This document shows positions 1-12,662 of a stretch of DNA of 64,000 nucleotides, piece after piece (positions within the stretch are counted from its first letter, which is position 1; each line of letters begins with the position of its first letter). The stretch covers positions 62,235,001 to 62,299,000 of the forward strand of contig CM071596.1 in NCBI GenBank assembly GCA_036435485.1. Reading direction: 5' to 3'. The notes below the pieces were generated by a model, which saw only the letters and a list, made by a program, of their open reading frames with translations, ran no database searches and had not been told where the DNA came from. The DNA comes from Saposhnikovia divaricata. Taxonomy: Eukaryota; Streptophyta; Magnoliopsida; Apiales; Apiaceae. Made by a program: the position numbers and the translations under genes.

Positions 1-3000
1 AGCAACCTACCAAATCAACATGTAAAATTCCCTTTTCCCAGAGAGTAAACAGATATAAAAGCAACAGACCAAAGCAACTTAGATATTCTAGAAGAAAACA
101 CAAAACGCAAACTAACCACCAGCCGTTAGCTTAACAAGCAACACCTATACAGCGGAACAGGTAGAAACAGGTGCATGTGAGCTTGTGTGTAATTTGCTAC
201 TTAATTTCATTCATAGAAATTTAATATCCATACCCATGAATCAATTTGGTGATCCGGGGTTGCAATTCCTCATCCCTCAACTTGTGAATCCTGCTTGAGA
301 TGGCCTCAATACCTCTCATGCAAACATTAAGTTTTGTTAGTAACCTTCTAATAGATGCTCGTGTTGCATCAATTTTGCTAGACTCAGCTCCCTTGTCATC
401 CAGAGCTTTAAGCTTCTTGCTATACTTCTCATAAATAAGTCGTAGCCTTTCTTCGACCTACATTCGACAACAATTTATATGATGTCATTAAGATTACATT
501 CCTATTTTAAATTGCTGAAATGGCACACCAGATTTCACAATACATGTTAAAAGCCAATGAAACAGACATGATACATAGACGCATAATGTGGTAACTGGCC
601 GCCTGACTTTCTTTCTGGAAGAAAATAGTCACCTGGAACTTAGAGTGCTCAAGTCATATTGGAGTACATACCACTATTGGATGCAATTAACAGCTTATTG
701 CGTAACCCATACAAAAACCTTTCAAACCCACACTTCCTACAAACAAAAATAATTATTTCTTGTATAGAAAGATTTTGAGGTTTTTCCAGATTACACAGTA
801 TCATCCGTTCATTAAACTTAAAAGACACACTGGGTCTTGGATCATCAGTTCATTAAAGTTAAAAGACATGTTGGGTCTTGGACATAGTAAAACAGAAATT
901 TACAAAAAAAATCGACAGCCTGTTAACATATTTAAATTTACTTGGGCCCTCTTTGCTTTGACCCTTTAAGTATAGGAGTTAGCCATTTTAAAAAAATAAC
1001 CACCAACATCGACTCACTTCTTAATAAATAAAATTAAGTGTTGTAATTATAACATTCTGTCGCCGGAAATATCTGACAATTTGGCAGATTTACCAAGATA
1101 ATGTGTATGGATAAAAATTAGCTTCATATATACCTTAACTTCCTTATATAGCTTTTTCTCCCATGCATAGAGCTCTTCCAAAATAGATGAGATATTGTCA
1201 TACTCAACATTTGTGTCCTTTCCAGAATTCTCATAATAGGATCTTGCAAGCTTTATTGTCTTTGAATCCACTCTTGCTGAAGGCCTGGATACTGATGATG
1301 CCGACGAAGGTGCTTTGCGATGCATAATTCTGGACAATGCAACTACGTAAACACAAATAGTTCTAATTAGTAGCGGGAATCGGGATAGATAGATAAGAAA
1401 TTAACAATGAAGCTTATAATAATAACTGATACATCAACAAGTAGCAAGTCAATTGGGAAAAGAAAAGATAAATCTGCTTATGAAACTGATTAACCTCTAA
1501 AAATTGACAGACCATGATTAAAATTTTAGCAGGCATAGCATTATTGTCAAAGGTAAGGTTTTGAGTTATAAATACTAAAACAGAACCTAATCTCATAAGT
1601 CGTGAAGGGAAAAAAACATGGACACATTCTTAACCACCAACAAGTTGGTACTTTGGGATGAAATCTTTCGATCATCCAAGTGAAATCAAGTGCAAGTCAG
1701 TAAGCCAAGAAGACTTCTGTGCATTAAGTCGTTAAGATTGTATAATGACCTCATATAAGTAAAAATCCGACAATTAATTTAGCAAAAAAAATATAATTCA
1801 GACAATTGAATGATAGGTATCTCTAGGCCTTTGAACAAATAGATAAAATGAACATTACAAAAACAGTCTACTTTGTGAAGTCCCCAAATCAAGACCAAGG
1901 TCATGAAGCATAACATAGCTCTTATAAACGCTTAAAAAGGCTCAATATGGTCATATAAAGCTATTCCCTCTAAACACATCAAAATAGCGGCTTTGGGTAT
2001 TATTGAAGTGTAAAGCATTCTGGAATCCAGCAGCATGTACTGACAGTGTTCAAGAAAGCCAATAGTATGTCCTTGAATTCAACAGTAAATAGCCTTTAGT
2101 TTATTATTTACTAGTTCAGTGACTATCCGATTGCTCATCCTTCAGATTTTCCGTACCTACTCATAGGAAAGGGTTAATTCTAAAATAATCTAACTAATGG
2201 GCTACCAAAGCCTTTTACATCGCTCCCAAACAGTCTCTTTAAACTTCTTAAACCGCTATCCTGCATCGCCTACATTATTCCTCCCACCATTTTAGCTACA
2301 GGCACTGTAATATGTAGATTATCAAAGAAACATAGTTACCATACACAGATTTCACAATTTTATATACAAATTAATCTTATCTGATATGAGACAGATTCCA
2401 GGTTCATGTGAACAAACAAATGGAAATGAGAAATTTTAAGAAAAAAATAGCAATGTGTCTCTGGTAAATAACATAACGACATTGTTGTCATGCACCAAAA
2501 TCCCAAAATAAAATTCGACTGACTCGTGAATGATTTCAAGTTAACATTGCATGTACAACACCATTCCACCCCCTTGGGTAACATGCAGATTATAAAAGAA
2601 ACATAGTTACCATACACAGATTTCACAATTTTATATACTAATTAATCCTATCTGATATGAGACAGATTTCAAGTTAATATGACTAGGCAAATGGAATGTG
2701 AGAAATTTTTAGAAGATATTAGCAATGTGTCTCTGGTAAATTACATAGAGACATTGTTGTCATGCACTGACATGTGAATGATTTCGAGTTGATATTGTAT
2801 GTGCTTGCAAAATAGGAAAAGGATGTTAAAGAAATTCAAGCAACTAGCAATGTATGTCCACATTTAAGACTAAAAGAGAATCACAGTTCCATCCATACCT
2901 TTAACTGCAGTTGACCTTGGTAGATAGGGTAGCTTCCCAACCTCAAGCATCAATGCAACCTCTTTCCCATGACTGGATGCAATCTCAAATTCGTTCTTAA

Positions 3001-4717
3001 TTTCTCTAATAACCTCCTGAATATCTCGAGAACCAGGAGTAGATAATGTCGTGAAGCTACTCGTCTTTGATGATCCAACATCATGAAGTGACACCTCTTC
3101 TGCCTCAAAACTGACCCCTCTTTTCTGCACGTAATCATTCTCTGAGCTCATTGTTACAACTGTATCGGGACTGCCTTCTTCGCCTTTTGCAGAACTTGAC
3201 GATTTTGCTTCATTATTCTGTGATGGTCCTGCTCTAGAAGTGCCTTCACCTTGTACGGATGGCATTTCCTTTCTACCTCCATCACTGTATGATGGCATTG
3301 GCTTCTTACCTCTGTCATTGTGTGATGGCATTGCCCTTGAAGCGTCACTACTACGCCGCGGTACCGCCCTGGGACTATCATGAAATCGAACACCCCTTGA
3401 ACCTTCAACTTTTTCTGGTGGCATTGGTTTAGAAGTTCTCCTTACATTATCATTCACATTATTTTGCTTGTCAACTTCTTTAATGATCTCAGTCTCTGTT
3501 TCTTCTTCTAAATCAGGAATTCCCTCCCTTTCCCTTACTTCGTCTGAATTTGGACTACTACCAATAGACCCATATACACTCTGAGTATAATTACCCTCAT
3601 ATCCAAGAAAAGGGTTAAGAAAATCCAAGGTAGAACCACTATAGGGAGGAGGTGAAGGTGTACGTCGATCAGCCTGAGGACTCATTTGGTTATTTATGGA
3701 AGGCCTCTCTGGTGGCGAACTTGCTAAAAACCCAAAGAATCCCCCATCAGTGTACCCCGGGTATGAATTTGCATAAGTATGCGGTTGTTCACCATGTATC
3801 ACAGTACGAACAGATGGCCCGGAACTTTTCATGTAATATGAATTTGAACTCCCTCCATACTGTCCCCAACCTGCTCCATAAGGTTGATCCTCTACATTCA
3901 TTCCATAAGGTTGATCTACAACATCCATTCCATAAGGCTCATTTACAGCATTCATAGCATAAGGCGGATTCATTCCATAACCATACGACTGCCAACCAGA
4001 CTGAGGGGGTGGATTAAAATTTGGTTCGTAACCATTAGGCCCCCACTGAGGATATCTATCGACTCCATAACTATCTGGCTCCTGAACAGGATATCTATCA
4101 ACTCCATAACCATCCGGCTGAAAACCTCTTTGCCGAGGTGGGCGAACCTTCTTAGCCCTAATGTCCGGACTGTCATCATGTATATGAATATGACCATCAT
4201 CATCGTCATCTATACGAATATGACCATCACCATCCTCATCATCTATATGAATATGACCACCACCATCCTCATCATCATCTATATGAATATGACCATCACC
4301 ACCATCCTCATCATCATCTATATGAATATGACCATCATTAAATCGAATATGACCAGAATACGAATCCAAGTCCGAATCCGATAAATGCAAATGCCCCCCC
4401 TCCCCCTCATAACCATCATCCCCATTCTCTCCACCACCAGTCCTACTAGTACTACCCACATTCCTAGTTTTACCCCTTTTGCCCTCATCAGAAGGCAATG
4501 TAAGCACAGGTGAATCCAAAGGCGAATCACCAACTAAAAACTCCTCATCAACAAATCGACTAAGAGCCTCACCAAAATCAATCAAAGCACGAAAATACAA
4601 AATATGTGCAGTAGCAAAAGCATACCTCTGATCAACAGCAGCTTTAATTAGTTCTTTTCTTTCTCTGCACCTAATCACTAATGGCAAGTTATCAACTTTA
4701 GAACCTCCACAACCCAT
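1..4717 (-). CDS. DUF630/DUF632 (NRG2/APSR1-like) protein, 5' part, runs off left edge
   Basis: Three coding exons are visible: 4717-2899, 1342-1134 and 457-234. All have GT-AG borders and consistent phase (phase 1 after exon 1, phase 0 after exon 2). The last visible donor is at 233-232, so the C-terminal exon lies beyond position 1. The protein begins MGCGGSK, a typical N-myristoylation/palmitoylation start, followed by a DUF630 domain (about residues 1-60, motif YFRALIDFGEALSRF). A long acidic, low-complexity linker comes next, with about six Gly-His-Ile-(His/Arg) repeats near residues 122-182 and PYGM repeats near 255-285. DUF632 starts near residue 565 (EVALMLEVGKLPY) and continues through exons 2 (LEELYAWEKKLYKEVK) and 3 (AESSKIDATRASIRRLLTK). 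Relatives are plant membrane- or nucleus-associated regulators such as NRG2 (nitrate signalling) and APSR1. The subfamily and function here are inferred. Intron 1 holds an internal duplication. Confidence 0.9.
2304..2804. repeat. Imperfect direct duplication inside intron 1
   Basis: Two copies of about 230-250 bp lie at roughly 2304-2553 and 2576-2804. Both carry the block reading catagttaccatacacagat, then a stretch with ctgatatgagacagatt, then gcaatgtgtctctggtaaat and acattgttgtcatgcac. The copies differ by scattered substitutions and small indels, so the duplication is not recent. No coding potential is seen. Confidence 0.8.
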
Positions 4718-5917
4718 ATCAATAAATTAACACAAACCCTAATCCCTAAATTAACAAACCAAATCAAGAAAAGCAAAACAGTCATAACATTATAATCATG
4801 ACCCCTAGATGAATGAATTAACTATATATAAATAAAGGGTATAAATAAAAATTCGATCTTGACAAGAATTTAATTAAAGAAGTTGTAAAAAACTACTCAT
4901 TACCATCCATACGAGGATGGAAAGTAGAGAAAAAAAAAAAAAAGAATCTTTAAGATTGTAGTTTCAAAAAATAAAAAGGGTATTTTTATATGGCAAGTAC
5001 TAGTACTTATTACTAGTAATATTATAAAAAAGGATTACTTGGGAAACGTGAATTGGGGAAAATAAAATCAAGAATTCGAAATTGAATTGATTTGGGTAAT
5101 TAAAATTTAAATTAAAAAGGATTTAAAAAAAGAAAAAGAAAATGAGATGGGGTTTTGGGGGGAGGGATGATGAGGGTTTTGGACAAAATAAGAAGAAGAG
5201 AAAGATGTTGGATGGAGACAAAAGTTGATGAAGTTATAACTGGTAACTCCATCTTCATCATAGTTATGTCTTTCTCTTTCTTTTATATGTATAATGTAAG
5301 GTAATGTAATGTGTATGTGTGTGTAATGTTTGTGTGTATAATTTCTCTGATTGTCTGTGCTGTAGCCTGGAATTTTGCCGGTTCATCCTGACATATGTAA
5401 TAATGGAATGGGGTTCACCTCTTTGGGCTAATAGGTTTTGTGGGTCCCACCTATAAAAGTTCTTAATCTTGACCTTTTTCTTGAGTTTGAATTTTGGGTT
5501 TTTTTAGTTAGGTGGTTGTTGAACTGAATTATTTATTTTAAAATCTTGACTAAGTTTTGTTATTTTCATTTGTAAGTTTTAAGTTGATGGATGTGGGTAA
5601 TACTTATTTCATTTTTTGTTTTATCTATTTTAATACTAACTCATAAGTTATATAAAAGAATAAAATTAATTAAATAATCATAAACTCACTTCTAACTTTA
5701 ATTGACTTAAAATAATGATATAACAAAACATCTCCTAATTATCAAATAGTACTTGTTAAAATTTAAATGATTTTTAAAATAGAAATTTCATTCTTTGACA
5801 TGATAATAGTATCTATATAAACCAAATCAAACATACCCAGTATATCACGTTAAAAATGGGGTTTGGGAATGATACATTATACGCAGACCCTGCCCCTGCC
5901 CTGAAAGTAGAGAGTCT
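4718..5917. other. Upstream/5' leader region of the host gene
   Basis: AT-rich sequence between the start codon and the first transposon. It contains the candidate TATA box, several A-rich tracts (for example near 4930) and short GT-rich runs near 5300. No ORF or structured repeat was recognised. Confidence 0.5.
5281..5289 (-). promoter_or_regulatory. Candidate TATA box of the DUF630/DUF632 gene
   Basis: On the minus strand this reads ACATATAAAAGAAAG, followed by an AG-rich stretch. It lies about 570 bp upstream of the ATG at 4717, which would give a long 5' leader. An ATTAGGGTTTG motif lies just upstream of the ATG. Assigned by motif and position only. Confidence 0.4.
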
Positions 5918-6348
5918 GTTTTCGTTAGGGGAGAGCACGGTTCGGTTCGGTTCGGTTTTGCCCCGAAACCGAACCCGAAACCGCATGTCTTCGGTTTTTA
6001 AAATTGAAAACCGCAACCGCAACCGAATCGTCAGTTTCGGTTTCGGTTTTAAAAAGCTCGGTTCGGTTTTTAACGGTTCGGTTTCGGTTATAAAACCGAA
6101 CGAAAAAATCATAAATATATTACAAAACTTTAAATTTATAAATTACAACGTTCTCGATTTTTAAACAAAGTAACTAAGTTTTTGAATGAATACACTCTGT
6201 GTATATGTTAGTGGTAATGTTATATGACAATATCATATGACATTAGTAAGCTAATAAGTTATACAGGACTCACAATATATTTTAACAAAATTTATACATG
6301 CATGTGTGATAATGTGCAATGAATAAATCATACCTAATTAAGTCTTGA

Positions 6349-9300
6349 TATAACGCCCTAGAAAATATCGTACTTATAATATTTATTATTTAGTATTAAT
6401 TGTGAATTATATGAGGTGAATTTTTTTTTTTTTTTTTTACAAAAAATATAGGTGATATTGTGTTTACATGTTTATATGGTAATTTATGTGCGCAGTGTAA
6501 GTCCGTGTAATTTTAATTGTATTTTTGATGATTAAAATCTATTTAAATTATGCATTATTAATCTTCTAAGAATTTTATAAAATCACTGGAGCTGATAAAA
6601 ATCACGAAATCTTTTGTAATATCATCTGAGTATATTTATTTAGTTTTAAAATTATTGTTTGAATTATTTTGGGTGTTTAAGTATTTTAAAATGATTTTAA
6701 GATTTTTATTGTATTTAAAGGGTCAAAACTTGTAAAATTTATATTTAATTCATTGTTGATCCTAAAAATATTTTAAAAATATGGGGATGTTTGTAATTTC
6801 ATAAACTTCGTTTTAAATTTTAAAATTATTTTTCTACTAATTTCCTATTTAATTTTGATTTTAAAATGATTTAAATTAGATTTTCAACGTGTGTGATTAC
6901 GAAATTGCCCCTTATCTCTTTTAATCTCAAAACCCAGCAGCACCACCATCATTCAATCTCTCGGATTTATCTGTTCTTGAATTCTCTGGAACTCTCTTCT
7001 CTTTTCTTCCTCAATATCTCTCCCGAACTCTCTTCCTCAACCTCTCTAATCTTTCTTACCTCTCTCTTCTATCTCTCACTCTCTCGAACTCATTTCCCCT
7101 CACCTCAGTTCGTTTTCCCCTATCTGTGATGCAGCCGTGTATATGGCATGTGTGTATGTGAACAAATTGTTTGGGTGTGTGGTGAAGCTGCGCGTTTTAC
7201 AAGTGTGTGCAGAGAAGGTGTTTGTAAGTGAGCCGCTGTGTGTAAGCGCTGCTGGGTGTTCAATCATGGGGTGTGTGTGTACAAGGAAGGTGCGTGTGTG
7301 TATACAACTGATGTTAGTGTGTGTGCGTATGTTGTGTGCTAAGCTAGGTGTGGTATGTTTTAATGAATTGAAGAGGTTGCTGGTTCATGGTGTTTGTTGG
7401 TGTAGTTGTGGTGGCAATTAGATAGTTAGCATCTAGTTGATAAATAGGGAAGGAGCGTTGTTTGTGGGATATGTATGATATAGGAGAATGTTGTAGGCTG
7501 GAAAGTCGAGAGAGAAAGAAGCCACCACCTTGGTAAGACTATATTTTCTTTATTTTATTATTTTAATATGTGAATGTTTAAGAATGAATTTTGGAAATTT
7601 TAGTTGATAATTGGAGAAGAGTTTGTGTTTGAGAATTTGTGGATAAATTGAGTAAATGACATAGTATTTGATTAGTTTTTTAGGTGATGAGATGGATTTT
7701 GGGATGTTAGTTTAAAAATTTGGTAAAATGAATAAAAGATAGGATTTGGGATGATTTTATAAAATAGCGGGGAAGTTGGATTTTGGAAATTATAATTTTA
7801 TTTGGCTAGAGGATTTTATGAGGAACATTATGATAATTTTTGGATCATTTTATGACAAGTGAAAATGGAGATATGAATTTTATTTTAAGAATAGAATAAA
7901 ATGATTTCTTAATTTATTTTGTGTAATATGGAAACTTGGTTGAATTATATTAAATAATGGATATGGTGAAAAATTCTGAAATTTGGTTATTAAATCAAGG
8001 AGTAAATATAGTAATTTCTAAGATATTTGGGAGTGGTAGGAGTAATGGGATTAAATAGTTATTAAATTCGGAAAATGATTAAAATGAAGACTTTGAGGAA
8101 TTCTTATAAATGGTGGGAGGTTTGATTTTCGGTGGAAGTAATTTTATTTGGTTTTGGGATAATATTAGAAGTTTTATGGAGATTTTTATTTTGATTTAAC
8201 GATGAAGATTAATGGAGTTATGGATTTTACTAGAAAATGAATTATTAAATGGTAATTTCTAAGGAGCCAAGAGTATTTTAATTAATTTAAATACTTCATG
8301 AACTCGGAAATTTACGTATAATATATGGACACGATCGTACTGAGATGTACTATTTAATCATGTGGATTTCATTCAAATTTTGAAGAGAATACCTTGTTTT
8401 AAATGAGAGAACAGATTAAAATGTTGGGTATCGACGACAACAATATTGTTTCGAGAGTTCTTAATTGAAGCATGATTAATAAGTTCCAGTTGAGTTTATA
8501 AGCGTTTATAGAATATTAGAATTGTCGTATGGAGACTGAATTACCATATTATGTTTGACTATAGAGGTTGACGCGCGGACTTGATATAAGTGGATCAAAC
8601 TCATGACAATCGCATGAGTGTTAACCAAAGAATGATCGAATTAGAAGATTGTGATGCCGTAAAATAGAAGAAGAAGGTAGTATCACTGTAACGTTAAGTA
8701 ATAGCTAAGGACCAAAGGCAAGTATACTTACCCTCACTTATCGTTCAAGTGATGTGAAATATCCTGTATTGTTCATATGTTCTTTCAGATTCCTTCTTGC
8801 AAGTATCTGTACCCTTCATTTTCGGTTTGAATGATGTGACTGTTCTACTAATTGTAAGGTTTTCTTCAAATTTATATGGCTAAGGTCTACACCTCTTTCA
8901 TTGTTTCTATTGACTGGAACCTTGTATTGAATGAATTGTTGTTTAAATTCTTATACCTTACTATCATTTCTTATTAATTATTGTTGAACCCTTCATACCT
9001 TATTGTTTATTTCTTATCAATTATTGTTGAAACACTTGAACCTTGTTTATCCCTATGAATCATTATTTAAACTTACGTACCCTTTTAATTACCCTGTTTT
9101 CTGTTGAACCATAATCTTTGACTTATAATTGATGTCTTGCTTTATCTTAGTCTTTTTCTTATGATTATTCTTTTAGACCCTACCAGGGAAACCAAATTTC
9201 ATAACCCTTGAATTAAATTCTAGAACCCTAACCCTTGTTTTGTTCTTTATTAACTAATGACTCTTCATTAGTTTATGATCAATACAGTAATCCCAGTCGC

Positions 9301-10501
9301 TCAATTTAACTCCAGATTCCTTTATTCCATGAATTTTCTTATAAATTGCCGTTCAATTTCTAGAATCTTAATAATTGTTTCGTCCCTTAATTGATTTATG
9401 CTTCCTTGTTGATATATGATTCTGTTCTGTTGAACCATACCATGTTTAGTTTAATCTTGTTGCTTTACTGTTTATGATTCCTTATATCATTTGCTTCCCT
9501 AATTCTTAATCTTTTATAAATGCAAATTAAAATGGCTTATTTATTTAAAATGTTTTAAGATTCCTTAAGCTGGGCTGATCTGTTATCAGTGAGTTTAAGG
9601 ATTTCAAAGTGAAATATTTTAATTTATTAATAATAAATTTGTTTATAAATTGGAAAAGCGTAAGAGGCTAGGGTGGTCCTAGTCCAGCACTTTTATTTAG
9701 CGTAAGAGGCTAGGGTGGTCCTAGTCCAGCATTAAAGGCCAATGTGTTGCCTAATTGGGAACCCAATTTCAAAGGAATGGGGACTTTACGTGGCTGATCA
9801 CCCGTATTGTCCGTAATTAGGAGAATAATAAAATCATCTTAAATGTTTATGAAAAGTTTTATGAAAAGTATGTTTTGAAGAATGGTTTAAATGGAAGAAA
9901 TGTTTTCAGAAAGAGTTATGGTTTAAAGAAAAATGGAAAAGTTTTCTTTTATGAAGAGAATTGATTTATTCCCTCCAGATAGTTGATCATTGATATTGTT
10001 CATCAATGAAATATTCAAATATTGTTGTTCACTATATTATATACTTGCCGAGCGCTCTTTGGCTCACTATTGCTTTGTTTTACCTAACCCTTGCAGTTAG
10101 GATTAAGGATGATCTACTACATTTATCCCTGCGAATGAGAGCGATGGGGCATTCTATACAGGATAGATTTCGGAGCTAGAGCGGGTAAGCACAGATTGGG
10201 ATTGCGCTACAAATTAGATGGTATAGAAATTTTGTATTTGGATCATAGATAGAAGTTGTAACAAATTGTATAGTGTAGATTCTTGTTTTATACCATAACC
10301 TGGAATCGATCCTCGGTGAGGAATCGTTGGTGTATTATGTTTTATTTGTAATTGTAATTGGAATTTGGTTTGGGTTGAAATACAGGTGGATAGTCCGATT
10401 TATGAATACTTCATGCCGAAATTTTCTAAAATTCCCCTGTATCAAAGTCTATTTTTTTATAAAAAGTATATTTTTCAGTATTGAGAACCCAGGGCGTTAC
10501 A
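6349..10501. mobile_element. Candidate long solo LTR (4.15 kb) nested in the hAT element
   Basis: The left end reads TATAACGCCCT and the right end AGGGCGTTACA, matching the mirrored TGTAAC(G/A)CCC...GGG(C/T)GTTACA ends common on long plant Ty3/gypsy LTRs; the first TG would have mutated to TA. Flanks CTTGA (6344-6348) and CTTAA (10502-10506) look like a 5-bp target duplication with one mismatch. Inside are a pyrimidine-rich leader-like zone (6890-7125), a GT-rich zone (7130-7400), a donor-like CTTGGTAAGACT near 7530, and a duplicated motif near 9660-9731. No gag, pol or substantial ORF is present. A non-LTR explanation is possible. Lineage unassigned. Confidence 0.5.
9659..9731. repeat. Two-copy 42-bp-period tandem repeat
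   Basis: A 31-bp block beginning cgtaagaggctagggtggtc and ending agtccagca occurs at 9659-9689 and 9701-9731, separated by an 11-bp spacer. The two copies look identical. It lies inside the putative solo LTR. Confidence 0.85.
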
Positions 10502-10952
10502 CTTAACTTGCACAAATTTAATGCCTTGCAGAAACCAGTATATGAGTAAATGACAAAATGTACTCTTAGTTGCTAATACAAAAGCAAATTAGAACTTTCT
10601 CATGTAATATGTAAATTGAATGCAATATAATCGTAGTTTTAATACAATTTACATGATAGTAGAAACCTATATATATAGTTTACGAAAATGAGAAGTTACC
10701 AGCCGGAGCAGTCACCGGAAAGTTTTATAAATTTATATAAATTATATATTTATTTTAATAATCGGTTCGGTTCGGTTTTAGTCGGTTCGGTTTTAACCTA
10801 AAACCGGAACCGAAACCGAAAATTTCGGTTTTTAAAAATCAAAAACCGCAACCGCCGGTTCGGCTTCGGTTTCGGTTTTTTCGGTTCGGTTTTGGTCGGT
10901 TTCGGTTCGGTTTCGGTTTCATTTCGGTTTTTTGCTCACCCCTAGTTTTCGT

Positions 10953-11360
10953 GTAGCCTCACGACTTAGTGCATAGTGCATAAAAATGTGTGATGTTTGG
11001 GATAATACCTTAGCCCGTGACATTATACACACGGGACTTACCTCGAGTTCATCAAAATATCAAAATTGAATCTCAAATTCTCTCGTCATCGTTTACGCCA
11101 ACACCATATGTATCTGCACGGGCGCTACTGATGCCAATATCAATACCGAGATAAATGGAGCGTCGTGGTGAATCGGAAAACAATGAATAAGAGCGAATTA
11201 AGTGTTGAGAATTGTGCCAAATACAAACACAAAAACATGGGGGAAAAATATTTGGGGAAGTGATAATAGTATCTATATCTATTTATCAAAATGTCATTTA
11301 ATATAAAATATTATGCAAGTAATGAAGCAATATTCTATTTTCTCTCTAGTATTATAAAAA

Positions 11361-11361
<1 letters not shown>
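10953..11361. other. Intergenic, no feature recognised
   Basis: Mixed-composition DNA between the hAT target duplication and the AT microsatellite. No ORF, repeat structure or RNA gene seen. Confidence 0.5.

Positions 11362-11430
<69 letters not shown>
11362..11430. repeat. (TA)n microsatellite
   Basis: About 69 bp of uninterrupted TA repeat immediately upstream of the fold-back element. Confidence 0.95.
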
Positions 11431-11436
<6 letters not shown>

Positions 11437-11795
11437 TGATTCATGTGAGAACATGTAAATGTTGGAGAATAATGAGAACACCACATTTCAAGCTATTCTA
11501 AAGGGCCCCGCCAGGGGCACCCAGTACGAAAAAGTCTTATAATTTACCCTCTATCTATTCATTAAAAAAATTAAAAAAATTAAAAAAAATTAAAAAATGA
11601 TGACGTGGTAGCAGTTTTTTTAATTTTTTTTGTTAATTTTGTTAATTTTTTTTTATGAATTGATAGAGGGTAGAATTATAAGACTTTTTTGTGAAGGTGC
11701 CCCTAGCGGGATCCTTTAAAATAGCTTAAAATGTGTTGAATATGTGGGTTCTCACTGTTCTCATACTAACATGTGTTCTCACTAGAGCGTGACCC
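11431..11795. mobile_element. Fold-back MITE, unclassified
   Basis: The two halves are inverted copies. The left arm carries aagtcttataatttaccctc and the right arm the complement of its near-match; GTGAGAACA near the left end is matched by TGTTCTCAC near the right end. The centre holds an A-rich, then T-rich spacer around gatgacgtggtagcag. The outermost bases are weakly paired (AGGGT versus GACCC). The AT microsatellite on the left hides any target duplication. No coding capacity. Confidence 0.7.
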
Positions 11796-12662
11796 ATATA
11801 TATTAAAGAAACTCAAATAAATAAGTCATTGTTGAGTTTGAACTATTAAGTTATATTATTTAATGTATTGAATATATTATTTAATAATATCTTTTAAATC
11901 AATAAACTGTTTTAGTGTGAATATTTAATAAAATCAAATGTTCCTTTTTAATATTAACGAGAAATTTTTAAAATCTTAAAGCATAAACAGATATTATATA
12001 AATAAAATATACAACTAATTTTAATAAAACGTAAGAAATATGTATTGCAACACTCAAATTATATCCTTACATATAATAAATGTATGGCCCATTTTATTTA
12101 TAGTTTTGGTTCATGTATATAGATAGGGAATTCTTGGATTAAATATTAAAAAAATCATTATTATTAGAATTATATTTAAATACCAAAAATGTATTTTAAT
12201 AATTTAAAAAAATATAAATAGATTTCAAAATTTGATATAATTCTTAATGTGAAAATTTCTACCTTTCTTTTCTCTTCAAAATTTTTTGAGATAATTTCAA
12301 TTATATAATAATTTTTATATCATCATTAAATTAAAAAAAAATTGTAAGTTTTGCGTGTACTATAAAATTGTTTAAATTTATTTTTAAAACTAAAAATAGA
12401 GCTTAAATAGTAGAGTGATTGTTTAAAATCTAATTAATATCAATTTTTATTTATTTTAACTTCAATTTGATTATTCTATATTAAAATTAAATATTTTTAA
12501 TAAGTAAATTACTTTTTTTAAAATTTAAATCCTATGCCCAACATATTAAATATAAAATTATATTAAAAAATATTAATAATATTTAAAAATTAGGAAAATT
12601 GTGAATATTATAAAAAAATTCTTAAATTAATATAATTAATAAAATTATAAGCATCCAATCTA
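11796..12662. other. AT-rich intergenic DNA
   Basis: Very AT-rich sequence with short homopolymer runs. No ORF, terminal repeat or RNA gene was recognised. Confidence 0.5.

Larger units (their letters stand above)
5926..10944. mobile_element. hAT-type non-autonomous element rich in CGGTTCGG, interrupted by a 4.15-kb insertion
   Basis: The ends are TAGGGGAGAGCA and TGCTCACCCCTA, a 12-bp inverted repeat with one mismatch. It is flanked by a perfect 8-bp duplication GTTTTCGT (5918-5925 and 10945-10952). Eight-bp duplications and subterminal repeat clusters are hallmarks of hAT elements. Both arms carry dense CGGTTCGG / CCGAACCG repeats in mixed orientation (5937-6090 and 10762-10925). Removing the nested unit at 6349-10501 and one target copy leaves about 860 bp with no transposase, so it would depend on a transposase in trans. 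A 712-bp relative lies at 21796-22507. Confidence 0.85.

Noticed and set aside
3652..4384. Plus-strand frames opposite the DUF630/DUF632 exon
   Set aside because: Shadows of the low-complexity His/Asp repeat on the minus strand.
5813..6164. Frames around the hAT element left arm
   Set aside because: Encoded by CGGTTCGG repeats and crossing the target duplication border; not genes.
6893..7421. Two short plus frames in the solo-LTR candidate
   Set aside because: Low-complexity CT- and GT-rich DNA; no domain, more likely leader sequence.
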